This document shows positions 1-7,824 of a stretch of 64,000 nucleotides of DNA, in pieces. The number at the start of each line of letters is the position of its first letter. The first letter of the stretch is position 1. This stretch comes from Yamadazyma tenuis (lineage: Eukaryota > Ascomycota > Pichiomycetes > Serinales > Debaryomycetaceae), in the NCBI RefSeq assembly GCF_029203305.1, contig NC_089461.1:2046001-2110000 (forward strand). Direction: 5' to 3'. Both the position numbers and the translations under genes were made by a program. The notes under the pieces are model-generated. The model ran no database searches. It was given only the letters and a program-made list of their open reading frames with translations, and was not told the origin of the DNA.

Positions 1-36
1 AAGGCGTTTGACGTGATCAAGGCCCAGTATGATTAA
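1..36 (+). CDS. possible C-terminal end of a rightward gene (partial)
   Basis: The first 33 bases read as an open frame encoding KAFDVIKAQYD followed by TAA at 34-36, which looks like the charged C-terminus of a protein whose body lies to the left of the window. Eleven codons are too few to identify a family, and an open stretch this short can occur by chance. The 180 bases after it, up to the 3' end of the leftward YKT6 gene, hold no other gene that I can see. Confidence 0.25.
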   Translation, partial: KAFDVIKAQYD

Positions 37-216
37 GTATCCAGGCCAAACAGCCCTACGGCCCCGCTAAACACCAGGCATATACGACCCAGCCAAACAT
101 ATAGAGCATCTGGCTGGAACCCTAGGAGTTTCTTCTACCTGGTGACTACATAGGAAATAATAGATTTGGAGACCTTTGGCCGTACAAAAAGTGTATATTA
201 AACATTATTAAGCCAT

Positions 217-819
217 TCACATGATCACACAACAGGAGTTGGTCTTTTTGGCCTGTTTGTAAAACATCCGGGACGAGCTCGACAACGCCTCCGACTTGTC
301 AACCAAGCTGTCTAACTTCTCACCCCTTTGCAACACATTCTCAATGGTCTTGTGTAAAACAATCTTGGTTTCGTCCAACTCCTGCTGGACTCTCATGATT
401 GAGTCGGCCTGCGTGGGGTCCTGGTACTTCTTCAAGTAGGATTCCAACTCGGCGTAGTTTAAGGTATTGTTGGTTTCTTCAAGATTCTCCCATTCCGATT
501 TGGGGTGTAAAGACAAGTACTCTTCCAAAACCTTGTTTATCAACGAATAGGCCGGTCTCACGGGGTACTCCTTGTCGGAGATGATGACACAAGCGAGGCC
601 TTCCAGTCTGGCATAGGTGTGGCCAATGTAATTACCTTCCTCAACTGATTGTCTTTGGCCGCTCTGGGTTCGTTGCGACACCGTTTCAGCAAAAAAAGTC
701 ATAAACTGGGACACTCCGTTCTTTTCAAAGAAGGAAAACTGTGAGAGATCCTTGGCGTGGGCCAACTCCACCGCCTTGGACCCAGAAGTCTTTATGATTC
801 CAATATAATATAACTTCAT
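217..819 (-). CDS. YKT6: R-SNARE Ykt6
   Basis: This encodes a 200-residue SNARE that acts in ER-Golgi, endosomal, vacuolar and autophagosome fusion. The N-terminal part (about 1-130) is a longin domain beginning MKLYYIGI. Residues 140-195 form the SNARE helix, with the R-SNARE zero-layer arginine at position 165 in LQRGEKL. The protein ends in SCCVIM, so Cys197 begins the CAAX prenylation box and Cys196 is the expected palmitoylation site; there is no transmembrane segment, as usual for Ykt6. The length equals that of the yeast protein. A 210 bp promoter is shared with the divergent Rab gene at 1030. In S. cerevisiae YKT6 also lies next to MIA40 and close to MST1 (YKL196C-YKL195W-YKL194C), and both occur nearby here. 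Confidence 0.96.
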   Translation of the reverse strand: MKLYYIGIIKTSGSKAVELAHAKDLSQFSFFEKNGVSQFMTFFAETVSQRTQSGQRQSVEEGNYIGHTYARLEGLACVIISDKEYPVRPAYSLINKVLEEYLSLHPKSEWENLEETNNTLNYAELESYLKKYQDPTQADSIMRVQQELDETKIVLHKTIENVLQRGEKLDSLVDKSEALSSSSRMFYKQAKKTNSCCVIM

Positions 820-1029
820 TCTAAATCAATTTCGCCGATGATGATGTTGCTGCTCAGTTTTCTGCTCCTTCCTAATGTTTTGGTTTTTGGGCTTTCGCGT
901 GAAATCCATCTGGTCGTTTGACGATAAGAACTACCGGTTCTTTTTACAATCGCACAACTCTGGGGCCTTAATCTCCCTGTCGAGCACAAACAGATCACTT
1001 CCACCAGTTTGTATCTATTCATTTCGTAT

Positions 1030-1758
1030 ATGGACACCGAAACCCCTACGTTTAAGGTGGTTTTATTAGGGGATCTGGGGGTTGGTAAAACATGTATCCG
1101 ATCCCAGTTTGTGCACCATATCTTCACAAATGCCTACAAGGCCACCATTGGTGGCGATTATTTGACCAGCACCGTGATGGTGACGAGGCGGGTGACAACT
1201 GATGACGCTGGTTCCAACCATGATACTAATGATATCCCTCAGCCCCAAACCATACAAAAGCCCATTAAGACCCATCTACAAATATGGGACACTGCCGGGC
1301 AAGAGAGATTCAACTCCATTTCGCGGGCCTTCTATAGAGGCACCGATATCGTTGTGTTGGTGTACGACATCACCAACTATGAGAGTCTTCTTAACCTCAA
1401 GACCTGGTTTAAGAACTTTATGGATCATTGTCAGGTGCCACATCCCGGGGTGATTGTGGTGGGCAACAAATCGGACCAAGCAAGTGACAGGGTCATTGAC
1501 TTGGAGGAAATCAAGGAGATTCTCACCTTGAATATAAATTCGGGAACCGATAGTGACATTAATTTGAACAACTATGTTAACTGGGAAACCGATGCGTTTG
1601 AAATCTGCTGCAAAAAACTAGATCTTGTCAACAAGGTATTCTACCGGGTAGGAGAAGTTGGGCTTGATTTGATAGAGGAAAATCCAAAGAAGGATATAGT
1701 GGCATTTGATACTATAGACATCGGAGCGGGCCAAAGGGCATCCAAGTGTTTTTGTTAG
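1030..1758 (+). CDS. divergent Rab GTPase, Ypt7/Rab7-like
   Basis: This is a 242-residue Rab-family GTPase, a membrane-traffic switch. I chose the ATG at 1030 rather than the in-frame ATG at 1009 because the G domain starts about 8 residues later. Visible motifs are the P-loop GD-x-GVGKT with a CTG codon at 1075-1077 (read as Ser), YKATIGGDYLT (switch I), WDTAGQERF (switch II), GNKSD (base binding) and a C-terminal CFC double-cysteine prenylation signal. KATIG-D-LT and FYRGTD resemble the Ypt7/Rab7 group. Two things are odd: about 20 extra hydrophilic residues between switch I and switch II, and no normal SAK motif (the stretch reads EICCKKLD). Candida species carry a second Ypt7-like Rab, so this may be that paralogue; the exact subfamily is uncertain. 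Confidence 0.85.
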   Translation: MDTETPTFKVVLLGDLGVGKTCIRSQFVHHIFTNAYKATIGGDYLTSTVMVTRRVTTDDAGSNHDTNDIPQPQTIQKPIKTHLQIWDTAGQERFNSISRAFYRGTDIVVLVYDITNYESLLNLKTWFKNFMDHCQVPHPGVIVVGNKSDQASDRVIDLEEIKEILTLNINSGTDSDINLNNYVNWETDAFEICCKKLDLVNKVFYRVGEVGLDLIEENPKKDIVAFDTIDIGAGQRASKCFC

Positions 1759-1788
1759 GCTATAGACATATGTACATGTATTTACAGG

Positions 1789-2493
1789 TTAGTGGGATTC
1801 GGTCCCGGCAGCTTCAGTAGCGGGAGCGTCAGTAGCGGTAGCGTCAGTAGCGAGAGCATCGATAGCGGGAGCTTCAGTATTTTCAGAAACTTCAACAGAA
1901 ACAGTCTCAGAAACTTCCACAGGTTCAAGTTGAACGTCAGACTCAGCCCCCCGTGCGTCGGCCTCCATCTCCTCTTCGTCCATCAACTGCTCCTTGTAGT
2001 GTTCAGGGTATCTTCTGAAGCAAGTTCTCATGCCCTCAAACTTCTTGATACAGTCGATTCCTTTGGGCTCGGTTTCCGAGTACACAAAACATGCAAATGC
2101 TTCCTTGAACTCTTCTCCGCAAGGTCCGTGGGCCATTCCACCTAAACATGGGCAGTCCCAGTTGATTTCTCCGGTGATTGGATTGTAGGCAGCACCTTCG
2201 TAGTCTTCGGCAGTTGGTTCCTTGTCAGCGTCGGCAGCCGGTTGCTCGGAGATGGCGGTCAGGTCTTCGGGCTGAACGTCGTTGTCGATGCTGGCGTATA
2301 ACGAGTAGCCAATAATGGTGGAAATTCCCATGGTGGCACCCATCCAAGTCTGATTATTAATGAGGGAAGAAGCCAACTTCTGCGAGGGCGACGAGCTGTG
2401 GAAGCGGGTGGCCCGGACGATGGTCGAGGATCTGGCAGCAGAAATGGTGGCCCTACTGGATCTAGCGGTGGAAGCGACAAATGTTCTTATCAT
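1789..2493 (-). CDS. MIA40: mitochondrial intermembrane-space import oxidoreductase Mia40
   Basis: Mia40 (Tim40) is the disulfide relay receptor that oxidises and traps small cysteine-rich proteins in the intermembrane space. The 234-residue product starts at the ATG at 2493 (MIRTFVAS), giving an Arg/Ser/Ala-rich presequence; the upstream start at 2556 would bury it. A hydrophobic segment around residues 50-65 would anchor it in the inner membrane. The core holds the redox CPC motif (WDCPCLGG) followed by two perfect C-x9-C pairs ([11 protein letters not shown] and [11 protein letters not shown]). The tail is acidic and then becomes a low-complexity Ala/Thr/Asp repeat, caused by degenerate 18 bp repeats at about 1800-1875. 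It lies tail to tail with the Rab gene, 30 bp apart. Members of this family vary most in the C-terminal tail. Confidence 0.96.
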   Translation of the reverse strand: MIRTFVASTARSSRATISAARSSTIVRATRFHSSSPSQKLASSLINNQTWMGATMGISTIIGYSLYASIDNDVQPEDLTAISEQPAADADKEPTAEDYEGAAYNPITGEINWDCPCLGGMAHGPCGEEFKEAFACFVYSETEPKGIDCIKKFEGMRTCFRRYPEHYKEQLMDEEEMEADARGAESDVQLEPVEVSETVSVEVSENTEAPAIDALATDATATDAPATEAAGTESH

Positions 2494-2864
2494 TTTGGTT
2501 AGTTGGTGCTTTAGTTGGTGCCTAGTGGATGTGAAAATTTTTGGTGCAAAAGTCATGTCGCGGAATCACTGGAGATCATGGAATTGCGATAGATGCTTTG
2601 AAATGGACATCAAGATGTTTGCAGCCGTGTTTCGGGAGACGTGTGGACATAGAGGGTGAGGGTCGAGTGGTTGTAGTAGACGAGAGTTGTGTGGTTGTGG
2701 CCACAATTAGAATTGTACTTTCTGTTCTTGTCGTTTTCGCTGCAACAACCGTACTCAGATTTAACTAATGTTTAATATTTATATTGGAAGTAACCCAGTT
2801 CAAATGCCTACACCGAAACGTGAACATCACACCCTTTCTATGTCCTATTTACAAACCGCCTCTT
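2494..2864. other. intergenic gap upstream of MIA40
   Basis: This gap of about 370 bp lies between the MIA40 start and the 3' end of the next leftward gene. Short open frames here do not resemble proteins. It should contain the MIA40 promoter and the 3' UTR of its neighbour; I see no recognisable element. Confidence 0.5.
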
Positions 2865-3191
2865 CTACTGCTTTCTTATATCCTGTTGCAAATCCCCCAA
2901 CTTGACCTCTGGTTTCGCTGGTTGATCCACAAACTGACTGTTCCAGATCAACAGGCAAATCACAGCAATCACTGACAAGCCTCCAAGCGCTCTAACGAGC
3001 TTGAGGGCAATTTTACTATGGGTTGTGCTTTCATCACCGATTTTGTCAATCGATTTGTTGACAGCATTCCACTTGGCTTTAACGGAGTAGGCCCTAGGCA
3101 CCAGAATTAACAGCATGTATGAAGCCCTTGGAGGTGCTGCCATACCTCGCCTGAGTACAGGTGTGCTTGTGGTGATACCTTGTTTAAACAT
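2865..3191 (-). CDS. small, probably mitochondrial single-pass membrane protein of unknown function
   Basis: I do not recognise this 108-residue protein. The first 30 residues are rich in Arg, Ser, Thr and Ala with no acidic residue, which fits a mitochondrial presequence. One clear hydrophobic helix follows at about residues 66-83 (LVRALGGLSVIAVICLLIW), and the last 25 residues are hydrophilic (DQPAKPEVKLGDLQQDIRKQ). The ATG at 3191 is the first in frame, and the 3' end of SPP382 territory begins only 32 bp upstream. Size and architecture resemble assembly factors of respiratory complexes, but this is inference from shape alone. The frame sits tightly between two leftward genes and has normal composition, so I consider it a real gene. 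Confidence 0.65.
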   Translation of the reverse strand: MFKQGITTSTPVLRRGMAAPPRASYMLLILVPRAYSVKAKWNAVNKSIDKIGDESTTHSKIALKLVRALGGLSVIAVICLLIWNSQFVDQPAKPEVKLGDLQQDIRKQ

Positions 3192-3223
3192 GGTGTGAGA
3201 TCAAAGTGAAAAATTGAGATTCT

Positions 3224-5095
3224 TCAAACTAGTGATGATAGCGCGGAAACGTCCACTGCAGAATAATTTGCACCCATTGATGGTTTCACGTATAACACAT
3301 CCTCCTTGAGGTATCCAGTAGCCCTTCTGGAGCGGGAGAATTCGTAGATGGTCCCCCTGCTTGGATCTTGTCCCATTACCTTAAATGAGATGTTTTGGGC
3401 TAAACAGTAGCTTTCCACCACGTCTTTGAAGGATGCCAGAAGCTGCGACGACGGGATTCCTTGCACACTAAAGCCATTGCTGCCCCCGATATAGTTTAGA
3501 ATTAACGTATTAGAAGGAAAGAACTGGTTTTCTAAGGAGGGTAGCTTCTCGAGGGGGTTATCACTGAAGAGCTTGTTAAGGTTCCAGCTGATGATATCGA
3601 GAGGTTCACCAGTTATCTGGTACTTGGTGATGAACCCTTTGATTAGTTGGTACCACTTTTTAAACTCCACAAGAAATTTCTGGAGATGGTGCTGCTTTAA
3701 TTCTGAGAACCGCTTGAGCCACGGATTGAAGTACTTGAACTGGAGGTACAATTCTTTGTGGATATTGGTTAGCAACAGCGAGCTTACGATCATGAACACA
3801 AGTTCTGCTGAATTTTCATCATCTACCACAGAACCCAAAAGAACTGCAAAGATGTGGTCACGAAGCCGATCCACAGACACAACTCCAAGGTACTGTTTGA
3901 ACAATTCAAACCAAAAGCCAGTAATGGTTTGCAACTCTTCTGCCATCAAAAGGGTTGGAGCATCGAAATACTTCAAGAACTTGGTATAAACTTTTTCTAT
4001 AAGTGGCACAAACGCTTCCGATGACTCTGAGAGCCGGAGATAGTGTATGAGGAACACTGGCAGCTGGTGGGTCGGGTTCCAGTTGGTGATATCTTCCATG
4101 AGTCGAGGAACAACCTCTTCATTTATGAGCTTAGTTAAGGTTATGGGACTGGTGAGGATTAAACTATCCTGCCAGACACCTAGGATATGCACGATTTCAT
4201 CGTGGTTGTGAGAAGCTCGGATCTCTGTTCTGAGTTGTGTGTAGATTAACGAGTCAAATGGATTGAGAACCGTCTCGTTGAAGTGTTCAATTTGTCTATA
4301 TTTCTGGGAAAGATGGGCCATTTGGCCTAGGTTACCTTCGCTTATGTAACTCTTCATGTCTTTGGCGTAGAAGTTCACAAATGAGTGCTTTGCACGTGGA
4401 TGCTTGATGGTTATTAGCAGGTCTATGTCTTTTCGCTCCAATGCTTCTTTTATTTGTTGAAGTTCACCAATTTGTTTGTCTGTATCCTCGATAGTTCGCT
4501 GGAGCTCGTGGTTCTGGTATAGTAGATACTTCTCCTGCCGGATCATGCCATCGAGAGATTCGTTGATCTGTGTGAGTTTCTGCACCAACTCTTTCAAGCG
4601 AGCGTCTCTCGTTTTGATATCTCGAGGGACATTGACATCCTTCAAGGCTAACTCCTCGAGCAAGCCGTAGAGCGCAATGAGATCTGAGTTATGTGATGCT
4701 TTAGGTTTAATCTCCTGTTGTTTGGTATCTTCTGTGACTTTTTCGGAGATTCCTCCCACACCTATTCCTTGAGGTCGGAGTTTGGTTTTGATAGGATCCA
4801 CAATACCTTCTTGGTTGGCTCCCAAGCCTGTCCCGGGTGTATATCCCATGGAGATCAAGAGTGAGGCCCCTATACCGTATTGGGATGTCAAGCTGTTGTC
4901 GGTATCCACATCCATTTTGTATTGTTTCTTGTAATCGTCATTTTGGTTGACATCATCAAGGTCATCGCTGACATCACTGTAGGAGTTATTGTCCATTGCA
5001 GACATCCCAGCAGACCTCATAGAGGTGCTACCAGTTGTGGGAGCATTGTCACCGGGGTCTTGCAATCCTGGTTTACTGAAACTGATAAAGTTCAT
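3224..5095 (-). CDS. SPP382: G-patch spliceosome disassembly factor Spp382/Ntr1
   Basis: The 623-residue protein belongs to the TFIP11/Ntr1 family, which activates the DEAH helicase Prp43 to take apart intron-lariat spliceosomes in the nucleus. An acidic N-terminus is followed by a G-patch at about residues 73-115 (GIGASLLISMGYTPGTGLG, then GI-DPI and GIGVGG). Then come a predicted coiled-coil stretch (about 160-230) and a long helical region matching the GC-rich-sequence binding factor-like domain of TFIP11 proteins. The length is slightly below the S. cerevisiae protein. In S. cerevisiae SPP382 and ATG17 are direct neighbours (YLR424W-YLR423C); the same pair is adjacent here, which supports both calls. 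Confidence 0.88.
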   Translation of the reverse strand: MNFISFSKPGLQDPGDNAPTTGSTSMRSAGMSAMDNNSYSDVSDDLDDVNQNDDYKKQYKMDVDTDNSLTSQYGIGASLLISMGYTPGTGLGANQEGIVDPIKTKLRPQGIGVGGISEKVTEDTKQQEIKPKASHNSDLIALYGLLEELALKDVNVPRDIKTRDARLKELVQKLTQINESLDGMIRQEKYLLYQNHELQRTIEDTDKQIGELQQIKEALERKDIDLLITIKHPRAKHSFVNFYAKDMKSYISEGNLGQMAHLSQKYRQIEHFNETVLNPFDSLIYTQLRTEIRASHNHDEIVHILGVWQDSLILTSPITLTKLINEEVVPRLMEDITNWNPTHQLPVFLIHYLRLSESSEAFVPLIEKVYTKFLKYFDAPTLLMAEELQTITGFWFELFKQYLGVVSVDRLRDHIFAVLLGSVVDDENSAELVFMIVSSLLLTNIHKELYLQFKYFNPWLKRFSELKQHHLQKFLVEFKKWYQLIKGFITKYQITGEPLDIISWNLNKLFSDNPLEKLPSLENQFFPSNTLILNYIGGSNGFSVQGIPSSQLLASFKDVVESYCLAQNISFKVMGQDPSRGTIYEFSRSRRATGYLKEDVLYVKPSMGANYSAVDVSALSSLV

Positions 5096-5252
5096 AGATG
5101 GTAGTAATTGTTATCTACGCGCATCTCATCAGATGCGGCAGTAAGCAGAGTACGGAAACTACTACATGTATTATATATGGTACGGGATTAGTATAACTGT
5201 GATTTTATACAGTACAGCAGTCTTTAGCAATTGCATATACGAATGTTGCAAT

Positions 5253-6608
5253 CTACATAAGACTCTTGATTAGATCAAGAAGCTGCTTCTCCATAAAAAC
5301 CCCATTAGCCTCATTATCATCATTATCATTCAAGCCTTCGGTGATTACCTGAACTACCGAAGGCTGCTTATCTCCTGGAAGCTTAAACTGTTTCGGAATA
5401 AATTCTCCATATTTGGTCAACCAGTTGATTCTTCTGTCTCTTTCGTTCTGATGGAATTGGTAGAGCTCATCATTAAGAAACCTGTTGAGTTTTGTCAAGA
5501 ATTGACGAGGATACGTGAACTGTTGATGGTGGAACTCCACAAGATACTTGTTCTTATATATGGAGAGGAAGTTCCGGTAGTAATATATCAATTGGTCAAT
5601 TATATGGTGATAATTGGTGAGATCCAATTTACCGTTAATCTCGTGGTACTTGTTCAAAAAGATGATGATTTGAAACAAGTTGGTGGATTTGAACTTGTTA
5701 TATATTTTGTCAAGGTCCTTGATTTGCCCCATGAGCTTATCAGTATACGTTTCAAAGCTCTTGACGATTTTCTTGCCCCGAATTTCGTTGTTGATGATAA
5801 TATCGTAGATGGATCTCAAGTCTTTAAGAACACTTACAGACTCTTCCGAGTCTTGTGCAAGAACATCATAATTTATATGCAAAGACGACTTCCCAAACTC
5901 ATTGAGTCCGACCATACACTGGTCATAGTGGTTGGTTAACATCTGCAACAACGATACTAGTTCCTGCTCCAAAGACTCGTTTTCTTTCAATATTGACTGA
6001 ATTCCGTCGTTGTTCATGGACTGAAACGTCATTAGATCGTCGTGAGTCTTGAACATTTGCTGGAATCGCTTGTTTATCACCTTATTGAAAGGCAATTGAG
6101 CGGTTTCTCGAAAGCTCTTATCCATAAATTCATGCAATTTGGTCATGTTCTCGTGATGTATGGAAATATTCCCAAACAACAATTCGATCTCGTCAACTGA
6201 AATGAAGTGCTTTAACAGGACCCCCTGTTCCAAACTCAAGTCATTGGTAGAGCTTTCCTGAATCAAAAACTCGGGTACCTTCACTTTATCCAACAGATCT
6301 ATAATCTCATTGAACTCTTGCATGACCTGTTGTAGTTTGGCGTATTCAACATTGTACTTCCCAATACAGTCATTGTGGACCTTATCGTTCAAAAATGCAA
6401 TGTAATTGGCAATTAAATCATTAACCATTTGGAACTGCTTGTACTTAGCATCGATGTGTTCCAAGTGGTCGGACAACTCGACGACCAACTTGTTGATGAG
6501 ATTGCTGATCAGTGTATTGGCGGTATTACACAACTCTCGTGCCTCATTGAGGGCTTTTTTAGCATGGTCTCTGCATTCTATTAGGTTGTCTCTGCTAAAC
6601 TCATTCAT
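5253..6608 (-). CDS. ATG17: autophagy scaffold Atg17
   Basis: The 451-residue product is almost entirely helical, with long heptad-like stretches and no enzymatic motif. That fits Atg17, the crescent-shaped scaffold that with Atg13, Atg29 and Atg31 recruits Atg1 kinase to the pre-autophagosomal structure under starvation. The N-terminus has the typical start of repeated A-K-L-x-x-A helices, and the C-terminus ends in a short conserved-looking helix (EKQLLDLIKSLM). It is a little longer than the S. cerevisiae protein. Sequence identity in this family is low, so the call rests partly on its position beside SPP382, as in S. cerevisiae. Its start codon is only 74 bp from that of the divergent CDC73. 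Confidence 0.82.
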   Translation of the reverse strand: MNEFSRDNLIECRDHAKKALNEARELCNTANTLISNLINKLVVELSDHLEHIDAKYKQFQMVNDLIANYIAFLNDKVHNDCIGKYNVEYAKLQQVMQEFNEIIDLLDKVKVPEFLIQESSTNDLSLEQGVLLKHFISVDEIELLFGNISIHHENMTKLHEFMDKSFRETAQLPFNKVINKRFQQMFKTHDDLMTFQSMNNDGIQSILKENESLEQELVSLLQMLTNHYDQCMVGLNEFGKSSLHINYDVLAQDSEESVSVLKDLRSIYDIIINNEIRGKKIVKSFETYTDKLMGQIKDLDKIYNKFKSTNLFQIIIFLNKYHEINGKLDLTNYHHIIDQLIYYYRNFLSIYKNKYLVEFHHQQFTYPRQFLTKLNRFLNDELYQFHQNERDRRINWLTKYGEFIPKQFKLPGDKQPSVVQVITEGLNDNDDNEANGVFMEKQLLDLIKSLM

Positions 6609-6682
6609 CCGTCGTGAGTTTTACTTATCGCCTAGCGCGCACCGCACTTTTTGAACATTTTAGTTTTTGGTTGTTGGCAGGC
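6609..6682. promoter_or_regulatory. very short bidirectional promoter, ATG17/CDC73
   Basis: Only 74 bases separate the start codons of the leftward ATG17 and the rightward CDC73, so both 5' UTRs and any core promoter must sit within it or extend into the coding regions. It holds a GC-rich block (GCCTAGCGCGCACCGC) and T-rich runs but no clear TATA box. Confidence 0.6.
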
Positions 6683-7792
6683 ATGTTCAAGTTACAAACG
6701 TTACGGAGTGCCATCGTCGCCAAAAAGCCTATCGAGCTCTTGAAGGCCGATGGTACTAGCATATTGTTGGAGTCTGGAAACATCAACCAAGCGGTTTCCT
6801 TGAAAATTGGTGATAATGTGTACGATATCAACTCCGACACAAATTTTTTCAACCAAGTGGAATCCGACAAGCAATCGTTAAAAGCGGTGGTATTCTGTTG
6901 GATCCACGATAAGCTGTCGATTGTGGACTATAAAAATGAGTGTGCTAAACAGAGTATCCCCGAGTTCAAGTTTTTGGTCAAAACTGACTTGAGTACTTGG
7001 TTACTGGGAACTTCAGATACATGCAAGTTTGTGGATGATTCCACCAGTGAGGCAGCGGCACCAGACAGTGGTGTCACTTCGGAAGAGGGAGCTACGAGAG
7101 AGAAGCGCAAGTTGGAAGAAGAAGACCCCCAGATGGCTCGAATCAGCGGGTTTGAAATCAACTCCATCGATCACAATGTCATATTAAGAGGAAGTAAGAA
7201 CCTCGAGTTCAACTACTTACTCAAGGATGCTAAGCTCTTCATCAACCAGTTGAAGAAGAACAAGCTGAGCTCGTCTCACCTGAAAAATACCAGCAGACAC
7301 TTGAAGCTGCCCATAATATTGTTGTCTCCATCGACATCTGCCTTATTGTCATTGTCCAACATCAAGGCCTTCTTGGAAGAGGCCCGTTTCATCGACCCCA
7401 CCACCAACAGTTTACCAAAGCCCGCCAATGGCATCACGGTGATCGAGCGGAAATCAGACAAATTGCATCCGGCAGCCCATAAAATCACCGTGGTGGACAA
7501 TGTTGACTTTTTCACCAAGCCCGAATACTGGGACCGAGTGGTGGGAATCTTCACCACGGGCCAGAGCTGGCAGTTCAACAAGTACAAGTATTCGAACCCC
7601 GACGTATTGTTTCAGAAGTATCCTGGGTTTTATATGTGCTACCAGAGTGATGTGGTGCCCAAGCAGATCAAAGACTGGAATATTCGCCAAGTGAGGGTAG
7701 ACAGAGATAAACGGTTCAGAGACAAAATGATAGTCAATGACTTCTGGAACGACTTGGAGAGGATCTTGGTGCAGAGAGGATATGATGTATAG
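6683..7792 (+). CDS. CDC73: Paf1 complex subunit Cdc73
   Basis: Cdc73 (parafibromin homologue) is part of the nuclear Paf1 complex, which travels with RNA polymerase II and supports histone H2B ubiquitination, H3K4 methylation and 3' end formation. The 369-residue frame starts at the ATG at 6683 (MFKLQTLRSAI), matching the conserved family N-terminus; 23 further in-frame codons upstream to 6614 do not fit the family and run up against ATG17. A charged, low-complexity linker lies at about residues 135-165. The C-terminal Ras-like domain covers about 225-369, including NVDFFTKPEYWDRVVGIFTTG, QSWQFNKYKY and YPGFYMCYQSD. It is similar in length to S. cerevisiae Cdc73. It converges on MST1 with a 32 bp gap. 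Confidence 0.95.
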   Translation: MFKLQTLRSAIVAKKPIELLKADGTSILLESGNINQAVSLKIGDNVYDINSDTNFFNQVESDKQSLKAVVFCWIHDKLSIVDYKNECAKQSIPEFKFLVKTDLSTWLLGTSDTCKFVDDSTSEAAAPDSGVTSEEGATREKRKLEEEDPQMARISGFEINSIDHNVILRGSKNLEFNYLLKDAKLFINQLKKNKLSSSHLKNTSRHLKLPIILLSPSTSALLSLSNIKAFLEEARFIDPTTNSLPKPANGITVIERKSDKLHPAAHKITVVDNVDFFTKPEYWDRVVGIFTTGQSWQFNKYKYSNPDVLFQKYPGFYMCYQSDVVPKQIKDWNIRQVRVDRDKRFRDKMIVNDFWNDLERILVQRGYDV

Positions 7793-7824
7793 TGTGTATA
7801 ATACAAGAATAGCTACTTACAAGT

